64,000 nucleotides of DNA from Takakia lepidozioides. Taxonomy: Eukaryota; Streptophyta; Takakiopsida; Takakiales; Takakiaceae. The translations under genes and the position numbers were made by a program. Positions within the stretch are counted from its first letter, which is position 1; each line of letters opens with the position of its first letter. The notes below the pieces were generated by a model. It did no database searches. It had not been told where the DNA came from and saw only the letters and a list, made by a program, of their open reading frames with translations. Location of the stretch: the NCBI GenBank assembly GCA_030704615.1, contig CM060733.1:20460001-20524000 (forward strand), given 5' to 3'. Shown here in pieces: positions 47,310 to 58,380 of the stretch.

Positions 47310-48069
47310 GCAAGCTTCAACATAGAAGTACTCATTCCCACAAAAAAAACTTAGGTTTTAGGAGCAGAAATTTGTTGTCGGAAGAAACTCAGTAAATCCT
47401 CGAAAAATCAATGGACTGTGCAAATTATATCTGAAGAGCAGGCATTCGAAAGTTTGCCTTAAGATGGAATGGATGAGCATGAATTGGGTCGAGAGGTGGG
47501 TGTTAGACAAAGATACAAACACAAGCACAAGATATACGTAGTCATGAAAACAAAACCATCACATCATGTCTCTGTAAGATAAGTCTTCTATCCTCATGTA
47601 CAACAGTGCCATCCATTTCTCCAGAACACGTGTTCAAACCACCTTGTCTAGTTCAGCACTTCTCTATAGCTTGCTTCCTAGTTCCAAGTGAGTTTTTAGC
47701 TAGAGCTTGCTGCAATAAGCTGGATTTGGATCCTCTTCCGCCTCAAGGGGCCACGGGGTGAAGTGTATCAAATCTGCAGCCAGGGCGAATGTGTAAACAA
47801 CCAACTCACCTAATTATAAGTGCCTGTCAAATCAAATTCATTGGCAAGAAAACTATCATGCACAGTTTGAGTGGTCTTTGATTCAGAGAGGCCGGCTCAC
47901 CACCTGCAACATATCTGTGCCACCACCTACCAAAAAAAGGCCCAACCTTAGAACATGTGGAATATCTTTCAAGCATATATTTATATACTACCCTAAAAAG
48001 AGCCTTAAGTGAAGCTAACACATTTATGAGGTACGTGGTGTTCAATAACACCATTGTAACATAAACTCC
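47310..48069. other. Non-coding stretch inside the composite element
   Basis: No supported gene between the SNARE remnant and the transposase. Confidence 0.3.
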
Positions 48070-50071
48070 TTAGGTACCCGGAGGCAGCAAAGGTGGAGGT
48101 AAACTTTGTTCCACCGATTCCTTCACTGCTTGCCTATATCTTATGTCGATGGAGTCTTCGTCACAGTCACAGTCTTGAGGAGCACTTACCTCCTTACCTT
48201 TGTGTCGAGTCCGCCCAGATGATGAAGCAGCTTTGCTCTTCCGTGCTGCTTCTTTCTCCGCCCTTACCCTCTTACGAATTGCTTTGGCAATCTCTTTCTG
48301 TTGATGTAGTTCTTCTTGCCTTTTAAGACGTTCAGCTTGCTTTTGTTCTTTGTCTTTGGCCCTCTGGAGGCGGCCAACTTCCAATTTCTCAAGTCTTTTT
48401 TTCTTCGTTTCCTCTATATCAAGTTTGCGTTGTTGGCCAGCTAAGACCTTTGCTTCCTTCTGCAACCGCTGCTCTCTCAAATACTCCTCATACTTCGGGC
48501 CAGTGATGCACGCTTGCGATGCAATAGTATGCCCTCTATCTTCTATAATACGAGGTGGCGGGAGGCTTGGTAATGTAAGAAGATCCACAAGTGTCGGCCT
48601 AGGCTCATCAATGCTAAGTTGTGACACCCGTTGTGATAACTCTTCTTCTTCACTAAAGACCATCATGTCCAAGAGAGACTCTGGTGGAATTTCAATGTTG
48701 TCATTGAGAGGGCTCTCATGGGTTGATTCTTCGTCAGACGCTGAGTCTTCATGATGCCCTGAACTTGAGGTTGAACCCCTGTCAAGGTCATTGGAGTCAA
48801 ATATTGTACTTGGGCCCATATGAGAGTCAAGAGCATGTGGATCTAATGGAAATATCCCTGTTTTGTGGAACCTTGCTTTAACGTTCTCCACAGTGCAAGC
48901 TGCCTCTGGGGCCTGAGATGCCAAAGTTGCCAATGCCACTTTATTGCCATTGCCATTCAACCACTTTGGGTTCGCTACAATCATCTCTTCCCGCAGCTGG
49001 CCAAACCTCAGCTTGAATGCTCGGAAGACTGCCACATCCAATGGTTGAAGCCTATGTGAAGTGTGAGGGGGTAGTAGGGCCACTTGTAAACCCATATCTC
49101 GCGCAATTTTCATAGCCTCTTCTGTGAGATGACTTCCATGGCCATCCAATAGGAGAAAATGTGGGTTGTCAGGACTTACTCCTCCAGGCACAGACTGCTG
49201 AAAAGTGCTTTAACCACTCAATGAACAGGTCATTATTCATCCACCCACTTGGCTGCACACTCATTCTTGCCGCTACTTCGCAGTTGATGATATAGTTCTC
49301 ACGAATTGAATTTCCAGAAAAAATGTATTGAGATGGTATCCGTTGTCCACTTGCATTGATGCAAACTACAACTATCAGCCATTCTCGATTACCAGAACTC
49401 CTAGTCAAAACTGCCTTGCTTCCTTTCCTTGCAATGACTTTGGCTCCACCAATCTTTATGCTTGCTGAAAGTCCTGTTTCGTCGACATTCCACACATGAG
49501 ATGGTAAGAACTTGGACCTGGCATATGTTTCACCAATGAACTTGTAGAAGATACTACATCGCTCTGGACTCACATTCTTTGTTCTCTTAGCATCGAGGCC
49601 TTGTGGCGTCCGCAAAACAAGATGTGGGTGCCTCAATTGGAAAAACCTCCACCATTTATTCCCGGGCATTCCAGCTTTGAAAGGTGTGGAACGACCTTCA
49701 CAAATTTGCTTGACTTTGCTTTTTAACATCTGCAAAAATACAAAATGGGCTACAACTTGCATATCCTCACACCATTTCACCAGTGCACTTTCTTCATCTG
49801 GTCTCAAAGCAGTGGGTGGGCCAAGTTTCCTGGATGTCACCTTCTTTGTTTTCCAACTGCGGATGGTAGATTCAGGAATGTTGTACAATCTTGCAGCTGC
49901 GCGAAGGCCCATTTGCCCTGACTGAATGCTTTCGAGAGCTTCTTTCATTGATTCTTCTGTCCACTTGCCACGCTCCTTACATTTTCGTTTGAATCTCGGG
50001 GCAAGTGTCATGACACGATGAACTCTCTTCCCCCACACTAAGGGAGAAGACCCCTTGCACGCTTTCACCAT
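48070..50071 (-). pseudogene. Tigger/pogo-like DDE transposase, frameshifted
   Basis: Two minus-strand frames (50071-49169 and 49191-48070) make one transposase with a frameshift near 49190. The first carries a psq-type helix-turn-helix (AARLYNIPESTIRSWKTKKV), a CENP-B-like second DNA-binding block (NKWWRFFQLRHP) and the first catalytic Asp in VWNVDETGLSA. The second carries the next Asp in FLLLDGHGSHLT and the third acidic position in PPHTSHRLQPLDVAVF. A Lys/Glu-rich coiled tail follows (EETKKKRLEKLE). The organisation is that of pogo/Tigger (Tc1/mariner superfamily) transposases. The start used, MVKACKG, is the first ATG of the frame. The frameshift implies loss of activity unless it is a sequencing error. 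Confidence 0.88.
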
Positions 50072-50079
50072 TTTGTGCT

Positions 50080-51573
50080 ACCTTATTCACCCTATTCTCC
50101 CTTAGCACATGTACACCTAGAAACAGAGTGGATACATCTCCCTTGTCACACGTTAAACAATTGGCAAGCATATCCACCCTGTATTTTGCTTCAGCTTCAG
50201 AAGGACCTGCCACTTGCGGCCTAAAATCATAGGCGTTCCAAGCTTGGGACCCTTGTTGGCCTCCACACCAATTTTTCTGTCCTTAGATCTTTGCCGTGAC
50301 CCTTCACCTATAGCAATCCTGACAGTTCATTGGGAAGCAGCTATGCCACTGCCTTCTAGTATGCCTTGTCTGTACTTTTGTGGAAGATCTCTTGATTTAC
50401 TAGAAAAACCTGCCCAATAGACAGCATGGCCCTTATGTTCAGTGCATGTATGTGCATTGTATTTAGATATGTAAATCTCTACGTAAAATATAGACCCACA
50501 TATGTAATAGTTTGTACATGTGTGTCAGTGAATTTGACCACATTCCTACACTCAACGATCTTGCTCTTCCGTTGCAAACTTACTGAATGAATGCATGGGC
50601 ACTTCAAACCTTCAGATAACCTCCAATGCCAAGGCAGGGCAGAGGACACTCAAGTGCATATACAACTCACATGAGGCAGCTAAAAGCTGTTATATCCATG
50701 GGGCTGACAGCTAAGCCGCTACATCAAGAAACATCTATTCAACTTGCAACATGGCTGACTACCTTAAGGATGATTTGAAGGGCCTAGCTACAATCAGCAC
50801 TAGACTAAAATCTAAATTGCGGGTGGGAGTCTACCTTAGAACAATAAACAGATGCAGAGAAGAAGAGGACAATGCCAATGCGGGCTGTGTGGTTGGCAAT
50901 ATTCATTTTTTGACCCTGCTGCCATGACCCGTTTGGGAGCTAGAGGCTAACGTCAGTAAATATGTTGCGGTGGCATTCAACGACAAAAATCCTTCCATCA
51001 CAGGTAATCTGGAGCTTGAAATCCGGCCCTCTTACACCAACGAGCTAACTTGCAGAATTCAACATGGAAATTTAGGGTCGATTCTGACAAGATGGAAAAA
51101 CAGGGTGAAATGTGTTGAAGAAGGTGCCTTCATTAGCAGTGCCTTGTTCTATCAATTGTGATGTTGCCACTGCTGTTTCCAGTTGACCATTCGTGGCTGC
51201 ATCCTCATTGTCACTCCATTGTTGTAGATGTAAGGTTCACGATTTTGAGTATGAGACAAACCGCATAACCGCATCGACCTGTTTCATGGATATTTTGTGG
51301 AAAATGTGATGGCAACTATTTTTATGAAGATCTGATGGAGACCTTGTATGTAATTGTTTTGCCAGATCGATGGAGTTCACGCCATGGCAATGCCCAATCT
51401 CATGACAATCAGCTGTGGGGAGCAGAGGCGGGAAGCAAGAAGCATGAAGCGCGTGGATGAATGCATGGAAGTGACAGGTAGAATGTGGATGGAATGTTCT
51501 GGATGATAACGTATAACATTCATCCAAACTACGCAATCAGGTGCGTAGTATTGGGAACATTGTTGCGAACTGC
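50080..51573. other. Non-coding right arm of the composite element
   Basis: No supported gene. A hairpin ctacgca-atcagg-tgcgtag lies at 51529-51548, close to the right terminal repeat. It resembles the CGCAATCA hairpin near the left end. Confidence 0.4.
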
Positions 51574-51614
51574 GCATTATTAGGACCATTTACCATAATG
51601 GCCACTTTAGACTA

Positions 51615-51975
51615 CGGACCAAGACCAAGAAAGCTCATGACCAATTTGCTTCAAATTGCTTCATAAATTGGTTCCTAGATGCATGTTAAAATATTACTAT
51701 CCTAGGGACCAAAGGCCTTGGGACCAAGACCAAGAAACTTAAAATGAGGTGTATCAATTTCCATCACATTCACCTTTCCAATTTGACATTCGAGATTGAT
51801 CTAACAGGCGGTCAAGATCATGTGAGAAAATTATAGTTTAATGTTTCCATACTTGGTCCAGGGTTCAAGAATTGGTCCTCCAAACTACATGGGTTCCTTT
51901 CTTGGTCCCTAGACCAACAATCTCCCAACACTTAGACGCCGACATGTCATTCCTAACTTTGTTGGTCTTGGTCCG
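51615..51975. mobile_element. TA-flanked MITE (361 bp)
   Basis: Inverted ends CGGACCAAGACCAA lie at 51615-51628 and, as complement, at 51962-51975, both flanked by TA. The sequence gggaccaagaccaagaaact recurs inside at about 51718. It is AT-rich, has no coding capacity, and is consistent with a Tc1/mariner-type MITE. It is unrelated in terminal sequence to the MITE at 36898. Confidence 0.75.
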
Positions 51976-53900
51976 TAAAGCCAATATGACCAAGAAAATG
52001 CTCTTGACCAATAGAATCCTTGCATTTTGAGTTAGTATTGGTCTTGGACTGTATTCTAAAGTTCCTGCAGATGAAAGCAGGAAGCTTAGCTATAAGCTTT
52101 TCCATAGATGGAAGGTCCCTTTGACTGAGTATTGACGCACGTAAAGCTCGTAGCATATTGGATGATTAAGTATGCCTCTCTTGCTTGATTGCAAAAGAGC
52201 CACTGATTGCACTTCATTTCAAACCACCACCATTTCGCTCATCATTTGTTAGAACTTGTTGCTTTTAGCAAGGGTTATATGTTGGTTCACCAATACTAAT
52301 GTATTAACAAATATTCGCCATTTCCATAAGATCCAGCCAAGCATAGAGCCTCCTTACCATGCTTCAATACTCAAATGCCCACTGTTGGAGAGGTTTGCCA
52401 ATCTTGGAAAAATGTTATGTAGGAGTGCATCTGGTGAAGTATTTCCAACTGATTGATGTGATTTGGGTTGTAATTACTGATCTTAAATGCATAAAGATGC
52501 AGTGGATGCAAATTATACTAGCAAACTGAAATAGAGAGTAAGAAAGTCCTGAAGCGTTTAAAGCAAATTGTATACTAGGAAGTGAATGCATGATGTGTAA
52601 GTCATCTTTGCCGATTATCCATAACACTTCTTTTTGTGACGTTGTGGACTACCCTAACTTCGTAAGTACGTATTGTCTAGACATATTGTTATTTGATGTC
52701 TTACTAACGTCCCTTAAGTGCCTGTACATAGTTTTTTCTAAAACCAAAATTCACTTACCTCTACCTAATAAATTGAGTCTATTTATGTACGTATTGGGCC
52801 ATGCCTAAAGGCAAGGACTTCGCATTCGCTTGGGTCTACAAGTACCTTAAGGCTAAAAGTAGCTTGGACCAATACAACTAGCTTAAAGACAAATAGTTTG
52901 GATTCGAAATAGGTAGTTCATTTTAGACTTTAGGAGGTTGTGGGTTCAATCCACAATTTTACGAGAAACGCCATAAATTTACGCTTTGGGCCATTACCAT
53001 GATTTATCTTTGCTCGTAGCATTAAGGAAATTATGAACCTATACAATGTACATGAGCTTGAGTACTTTTTTTTTAGCACCTGGAATGAGATGGATTGTCA
53101 CTTGGATTTGGAGCTCAAGATGTCACTTAGGATCGGAAATTGGTAACACTACAACCCCTAACATCTCCTCCTGGCTTTGACCTAATAAATGGTGTTATTT
53201 TGGGTTCCTCTTCCAACAAGATGAGTAGCAATTTCTTTCACTTCACTCTTAATTGTTGTTTGTGCAAGTTTGGTGAATCACCGTGCAGTTTTGTTTGACA
53301 TTTGCGTTCAATTATCGATGCGCAGTACATGTTTCTCAGTGGGAGAGGTTCCAAAACATAGACTTCGAACAACTCCTCTCATCTTTGTATCATCCCTGCA
53401 ATACCCCTTATTGTCTATATTACCCTACTTTCTTTTGTACTCCAGCAGTAGCGGACTTAGCAATCTACATAGACCTGATTTTTCACTCTTATGGGTGAAG
53501 ATTAAGAGGTGTAGTTTGGACTGAATCCTAATGTATCCATTGTATAGCATCATAACAATGTGACAATCAATTAAATTTCAATCTTATGGATCAATAATGT
53601 TTTTGGACATTGAATCTTCTCCTTCTGGGATTTCTCGCGTATACAGAAAATACTCTCCTCCTCTTGGTTTCGAACTTAAAAGTTTGGTTTAATTCTGGTT
53701 ACATGGAGATTGGAAGAAGAAAGATTGGAAGAGTCGAACAAATGGTAAATAAAGAGCCCAATTACGTTCTTCTTGAAGGAGTAGGTCACTAGGCTTTGAA
53801 AACGACCTAGTGATGCCTTTTTGAGGAGGACTTATTCACAGACTTCTCTTACTGCATGTTTTTCACTGTCAAGTAGGAGTATGTTCTCCAAAAACGGATG
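51976..53900. other. Gene-poor AT-rich stretch
   Basis: No supported gene. A box-B-like gggttcaatccacaa at about 52932-52948 and following ttgggccattaccat resemble the SINE-like sequence at 17323-17372. A hairpin around tcactagg and cctagtga sits at about 53786-53812. Confidence 0.35.
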
Positions 53901-53917
53901 ATTACTTACCGAACAAA

Positions 53918-54340
53918 TGAAGTCACGATCTGTAATGGTAGATGACTTCTGAATAGAGGTAGGTTGTTCATCATATGAGTTAGCCAGTCCTAAGGCATCC
54001 TCAATTTCAATGTCTTTCTTATCCCAATAGGATAATTCTTTGAGGACATATCAGTCAGATTTGTATGGTATTCTCGTACTTTATCAAGATATTTACCATT
54101 TCGATTCGCAAAGAGGGCAAGCTTCACCCAATCTTTCAGAGCCAAAGTTTCAAGTGGAAGAATAGGATTCTCGCCACCTCATTGTCCAATGCTGTTGTGT
54201 CCAGCGTTTGAACACTTGAGTGAAAAAACACTGCGCGTGTGATCTGCGCAAGTATTGCTTGTACTGCAGGGATCGGAGGAGGTAAAAGAGACTTGTATCC
54301 CAAATCCGTAAGTTCATCACTCCAATCTAGAGTTAGTATA
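53918..54340 (-). pseudogene. Unidentified gene remnant
   Basis: Minus-strand coding-like sequence is visible in pieces: DLGYKSLLPPPIPAVQAIL and ITRAVFFHSSVQTLDTTALD near 54330-54200, then in another frame LETLALKDWVKLALFANRNG and YLDKVREYH, then KELSYWDKKDIEIEDALGLA and ITDRDFICS near 54050-53918, followed by GTAAGT, a good splice donor. Frame changes are needed between the pieces. I do not recognise the family. The last piece with its donor looks like a real exon end, so this is either a diverged gene or its relic. Confidence 0.4.
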
Positions 54341-54950
54341 TTTGAGCTCTGCCAGTACCACCAACAACATTACTAGTGCTACATGGTTGAAGCAGAATAT
54401 TAGAAAATATACAAGTATAAAAGGGATAATGTGTACAAAAACCAATAAGTACACTAGTCATATGAAGAGAGAAAATATAGACATGTCTTGTTAAGACAAT
54501 GACAGGACCATTCACATCTTGGTCATTTTGTTGACAAATCAGCCTCAGAATGAGGCACTATCCATTCTTACCTTATACTTCCAGATTCTGATGTATAAGA
54601 CTCGATTAGGGAAGTTTTCTATCTGACTTAAATGTCATTTCATAAGTCCTGGCGGACCTGTATCAGACCCACAGAACACAAAAGCACGGGTGGGAGGGCG
54701 AGAGTTTGATACAGGTAGGGACTGAATGCCACGTCTCGATAATAAGCCAGAGCGTAGGAAAGCAACTGAATTCAAAACACACATGGTTTTTAACAAACAA
54801 AGTATGCTTTGAGCTTAGCTTTAAAAACTTAGAAGGGAGAAGAAGAAATAGGCCAGAGAGATCACTTATATAGCCAAAATCAGAAGAATAATATACTAGG
54901 AGAAAAACAGAGGGGAGTGTGTATCATGAACTAAGATAACAATGGTACTA

Positions 54951-55185
54951 ATCACTGAGAACTTCCAAAAATTCAATCAGACCAAGGTAATACTTGTATA
55001 ATGAATTATTTCGAAAGACTCTCCTCCATCCCTTGCAGACTACTTAGAGGTAGCAATTGTACTATCCAATGTACCACACTCAGAATCACTGAGAACTTCC
55101 AAACATTCGATCGGACCAAGGTAATACATATATAATGAATTATTTTGAAAGACTCTCCTCCATCCCTTGCAGACTACTTGGAGCC
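54951..55185. repeat. Two-copy tandem duplication, 134-bp period
   Basis: Blocks starting atcactgagaacttccaaa at 54951 and 55085 repeat with high identity, including gaccaaggtaatac and gactctcctccatcccttgc followed by agactactt. The duplication covers the end of the minus-strand frame at 55040-55324. Confidence 0.85.
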
Positions 55186-55324
55186 TCCTCTGCTCGTTTA
55201 CAGGGCATGCAATATGGTTCTTGAGGTCTTTCCAAATAGGACTGTATTGAAACCGTGATTCAGTGAGATGTAAACGCTCAAACTCCAGAGCCAACTCCTC
55301 CACATATCCATTTGCTGCAGCCAT
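55040..55324 (-). CDS. Short F-box-like fragment (uncertain)
   Basis: A 94-codon frame reads IACPVNEQRRLQVVCKGWRR and VFQNNSLYMYYLG, which resembles the second half of an F-box, where RxxxVCKxWR and a following FxxxxL are typical. The usual first half (LPxDLLxxIL) is missing. The last third lies in a tandem duplication. It could be an exon of a decayed F-box gene or chance. The family assignment is weak. Confidence 0.3.
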   Translation of the reverse strand: MAAANGYVEELALEFERLHLTESRFQYSPIWKDLKNHIACPVNEQRRLQVVCKGWRRVFQNNSLYMYYLGPIECLEVLSDSECGTLDSTIATSK

Positions 55325-56191
55325 TATATAGCTACAAGCAAGTTGTGAAGGGATTGTTCATGTTACGGCAAAACTCTTACATAAAATATTGAATCTAACT
55401 CAATATACTGAAAAATATTGCCAGTTACTAGAGAGAATAGAAATGGTAGGAAGATGGAGTATGTGAATAGTGGAGGTTTGAGAGTGCTCAAATGCCCCAA
55501 AAAACCATCGGCTGTAGTTGCAGTTACAGTTGTAGTCAACCTGCAAGCTCAAAACATCATAAAAAGTGAAAGCCCTCACCTGGTCCTATTACATGCCCCC
55601 ACAAAATCAACCAATTAGTGACGGATGTGGAACCCCAGGTGAAAATGGCAGCCCTCATACTTGCTATTTGTTGTCATACATGCATGCAAAAGCAAGAAGG
55701 AAATCACAATGCCAATGTACAGGAAAAAAATCCAAAGACCTTGATTGTCTGTGGAAGATGAGCCTTAGTCATGGCGTCAAATAATTCACAGATAAGAGAG
55801 CATAGACAAAAATTAACGCAGTTGGTTTGCCCAAGAGATAGTGCTATTTATCAAAGAATGAGGACTCCCTGTAGCCCATAGTGGCACAATTAAAAGCGCC
55901 GCAATTCTTTAAATGATTATGGAGAGAAGTCACGGGCATTAAGCGTAGAGACATGCACCGACATCATTTGTGAAGCCTTCATCTTCTTTCCGCCGCCATC
56001 ACGCAGCTCGATACAACGAGCAACGCTCGATTAGGTTTTTCTTAATCAGCTATGGATGAAATTCATAGTCTTGATCGTTTTCAGTGGATAAATCACGAAC
56101 ATCATCCAAAATGGATGATCATATCCATTACATTTTCAGAAAATCAAGAAGAGATTAGAGAGGTTATTGGATGAATAACCTTCAAATAGAT

Positions 56192-56271
<80 letters not shown>

Positions 56272-58139
56272 CAAATACTAAAGACCACGAGCAAGATCCA
56301 AACTAAGAGATCAGAAAGAGAGAACTATCAACACTATATTGTACAATGTTCTCATTTCTATTTTCCACTTGCTCTAGTCCGGGTGGGTGGGCAGGGAACA
56401 CAATCTAAGTCTTCCCACACTTAGAATAAACTATGAAAGCTCAAAGACAGTGTAGTACTAGTCCAAGGCAACACAAAACCTCACATCCAAAAGTCGAGCA
56501 TAAAAGCAGAGAGTCATTATAAGGCCCACTAAAGCCCAAAGAGAAAGATGCAATACAAAAGACTAGGAGATGAACTCGTACGCCTGAACTCGAATTTAGG
56601 TGTGTCTCGAACTTGGTGGCGCTGATCCTATTTTTGTGGTGCCTCCAATTGATATCCTCATTAACCTGACTAAGGGAGCAGGAGAGCCTCCAACAATCAG
56701 AAAGTTCGGCGGCCATGACTAGATCGAGTGAGCATCTCAGGTGCAGCCTTGGTGCAAAGGATGTTGCACCACTCCCACAAAGTGTTGAAGTCCTTGCACA
56801 GTTTGGCTCATGGAGCTTTTGTAATTGACAATTGAAGCAAGGGTCATGACACCCCGTAGGCATAGTTGTCGAGTAGCCGCCACCTAAAACGCAGTCAAGT
56901 CCTAAAGCACCCCCTCTTGCCGCCATAAACACTAGAAAATAGAGAGCCCACTAATTTGCCGCCCCACCATGATTAGTTGACGTATTTGACTAACTTAAAA
57001 AGAAACTCATTGTTCAGGAATTTTTTTAAAGAAAAGATGCTATCTATCAAAATCGATTTAACCTACAAATTGATTTTTAGTCGCTGAGATTGGAAGAAAA
57101 AATGTCATATTGAGGTGAACTGAAAAAAAAAGGGTAAAGAAGAGTCACTATTTTGTCCATAATAGAGTTGCATTTGTTTTTACAATATTCAACAAATGCA
57201 CTAGGGCTTTGAAAGCACAAACACTCAACATACATTAGTGAAGGGAAATGAAGTCTAATGTCTACTATCATCAACTTAGAAACATCAACAATGTACGATG
57301 TGAACAATTTGCAAGGGGAAAAATATCACAAAATTGACAAACAACAAACCATGAGCAAGCATCATGTGAGTCGGAGAAGAATCGTCCCCAAAATCTTTCA
57401 TCGTCCCCAATATTGAATGAAAATTTCAGATAAACCACACGAAATTACAAGTGGATTGCGAAGACAGCGGGAGAGAAGAAAGAAGCTTGACAATCCAAAT
57501 TTGTAAGCGTAAATTCATGAATCGTTTTGGAATTTATTGTAAATGAGAGTTAAAACAAAAGTAGTTTTTTCTCCCCTTTATCTAGATTTTGGATTTTTAA
57601 TAAATTATACAAGGTTGCACTGATTGGCGCCCAGCGCCGTAATAATTGAATAACCCGGATCGCAAGCAAACAAAAAATTCTTGAGATTTTGTCCCTACAC
57701 TGAAAAATGTAAATGTTATTTTTCTCTCACCACACAACACTTTCTTTTATAGATGTCATTGCTAAAGTTAGCTTTCAGGGCCTCCAGGGTGGTTATTTTT
57801 TCCACCTAGTGCAATACAATCTTAGTTGATGAAAAAGAATCCCGAACATTTCTCACAAAAACTATTCCATAAAGTCATCCAATTTCGAATTAATTCCCGC
57901 CGCCTCTGCCGGAGTTCTGTTTTGTAACGTTCAATGTTTTGTCAAAAATCGGAGGACCACTGAAATGCATCATACCCAGCATGTAAAATATACCTTGCCA
58001 ACAAAATTCAGAGGCCCTTTATATTCGTCACCGTAATGTGTACGCCGCCACCTGGTCCGAAGCTCTACACCCTGAATAAACAATAAACCTCCTTCTTGCT
58101 CATGTATCTCATCCAGTTCTTTTTTTTGAGATTTGGAAA
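55325..58139. other. Gene-poor AT-rich stretch
   Basis: No gene is supported. Open frames such as 56932-56441 (minus) have no recognisable motif. The GA microsatellite below is the main feature. Confidence 0.35.
56197..56267. repeat. (GA)n microsatellite, about 35 units
   Basis: An uninterrupted GA run of about 70 bases, the longest simple repeat in the window. It is likely polymorphic in length. Confidence 0.95.
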
Positions 58140-58380
58140 AATAACAGGAGTGGCTACTGAGTTTTGCAAGAAATAGCCATATTTTCTGTTCATCCACTGA
58201 ATCATCCTCCTCTGTACTTTCACCCATGTATATCATCCATATTTGGCAAATTCGTCCATAATTTACATTTCATTTGGAGAAGTTTGGCGATTTCATCCAT
58301 GAGAAAACTGGGCATTTCCAACACAATATTCCATTTTATTTTTTGAGCTCGAAATATTGCGAAAATTCGCCAGAAATAAA
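58140..58380 (+). repeat. Dispersed repeat copy B, upstream of the DUF1218 gene
   Basis: Same-orientation partner of the repeat at 18055-18330, with shared blocks gagtggctac, tatcatccatatttggc, cataatttacatttcatttgg and tttggcgatttcatccatga. It lies about 1.1 kb upstream of the DUF1218 start codon. Nothing in it codes. Confidence 0.8.

Larger units (their letters stand above)
45641..51590. mobile_element. Candidate composite Tigger/pogo-like transposon (5.95 kb)
   Basis: The interval is bounded by perfect 17-bp inverted repeats AATGGTCCTAATAATGC (45641-45657 and complement at 51574-51590), each flanked by TA (45639-45640 and 51591-51592) as expected of the Tc1/mariner/pogo superfamily. Inside are a broken pogo-type transposase, a SNARE-gene remnant, a CACTA-like MITE and near-terminal hairpins with a shared CGCAATCA core. 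The two ends could instead belong to two separate short elements of one family; the single transposase centred between them and TA on both sides favour one element. Confidence 0.6.

Noticed and set aside
56441-56932. 163-codon minus-strand frame
   Set aside because: Cys/Ser/Leu-rich with no motif, repeat or splice support. Could be transposon debris, but nothing identifies it.
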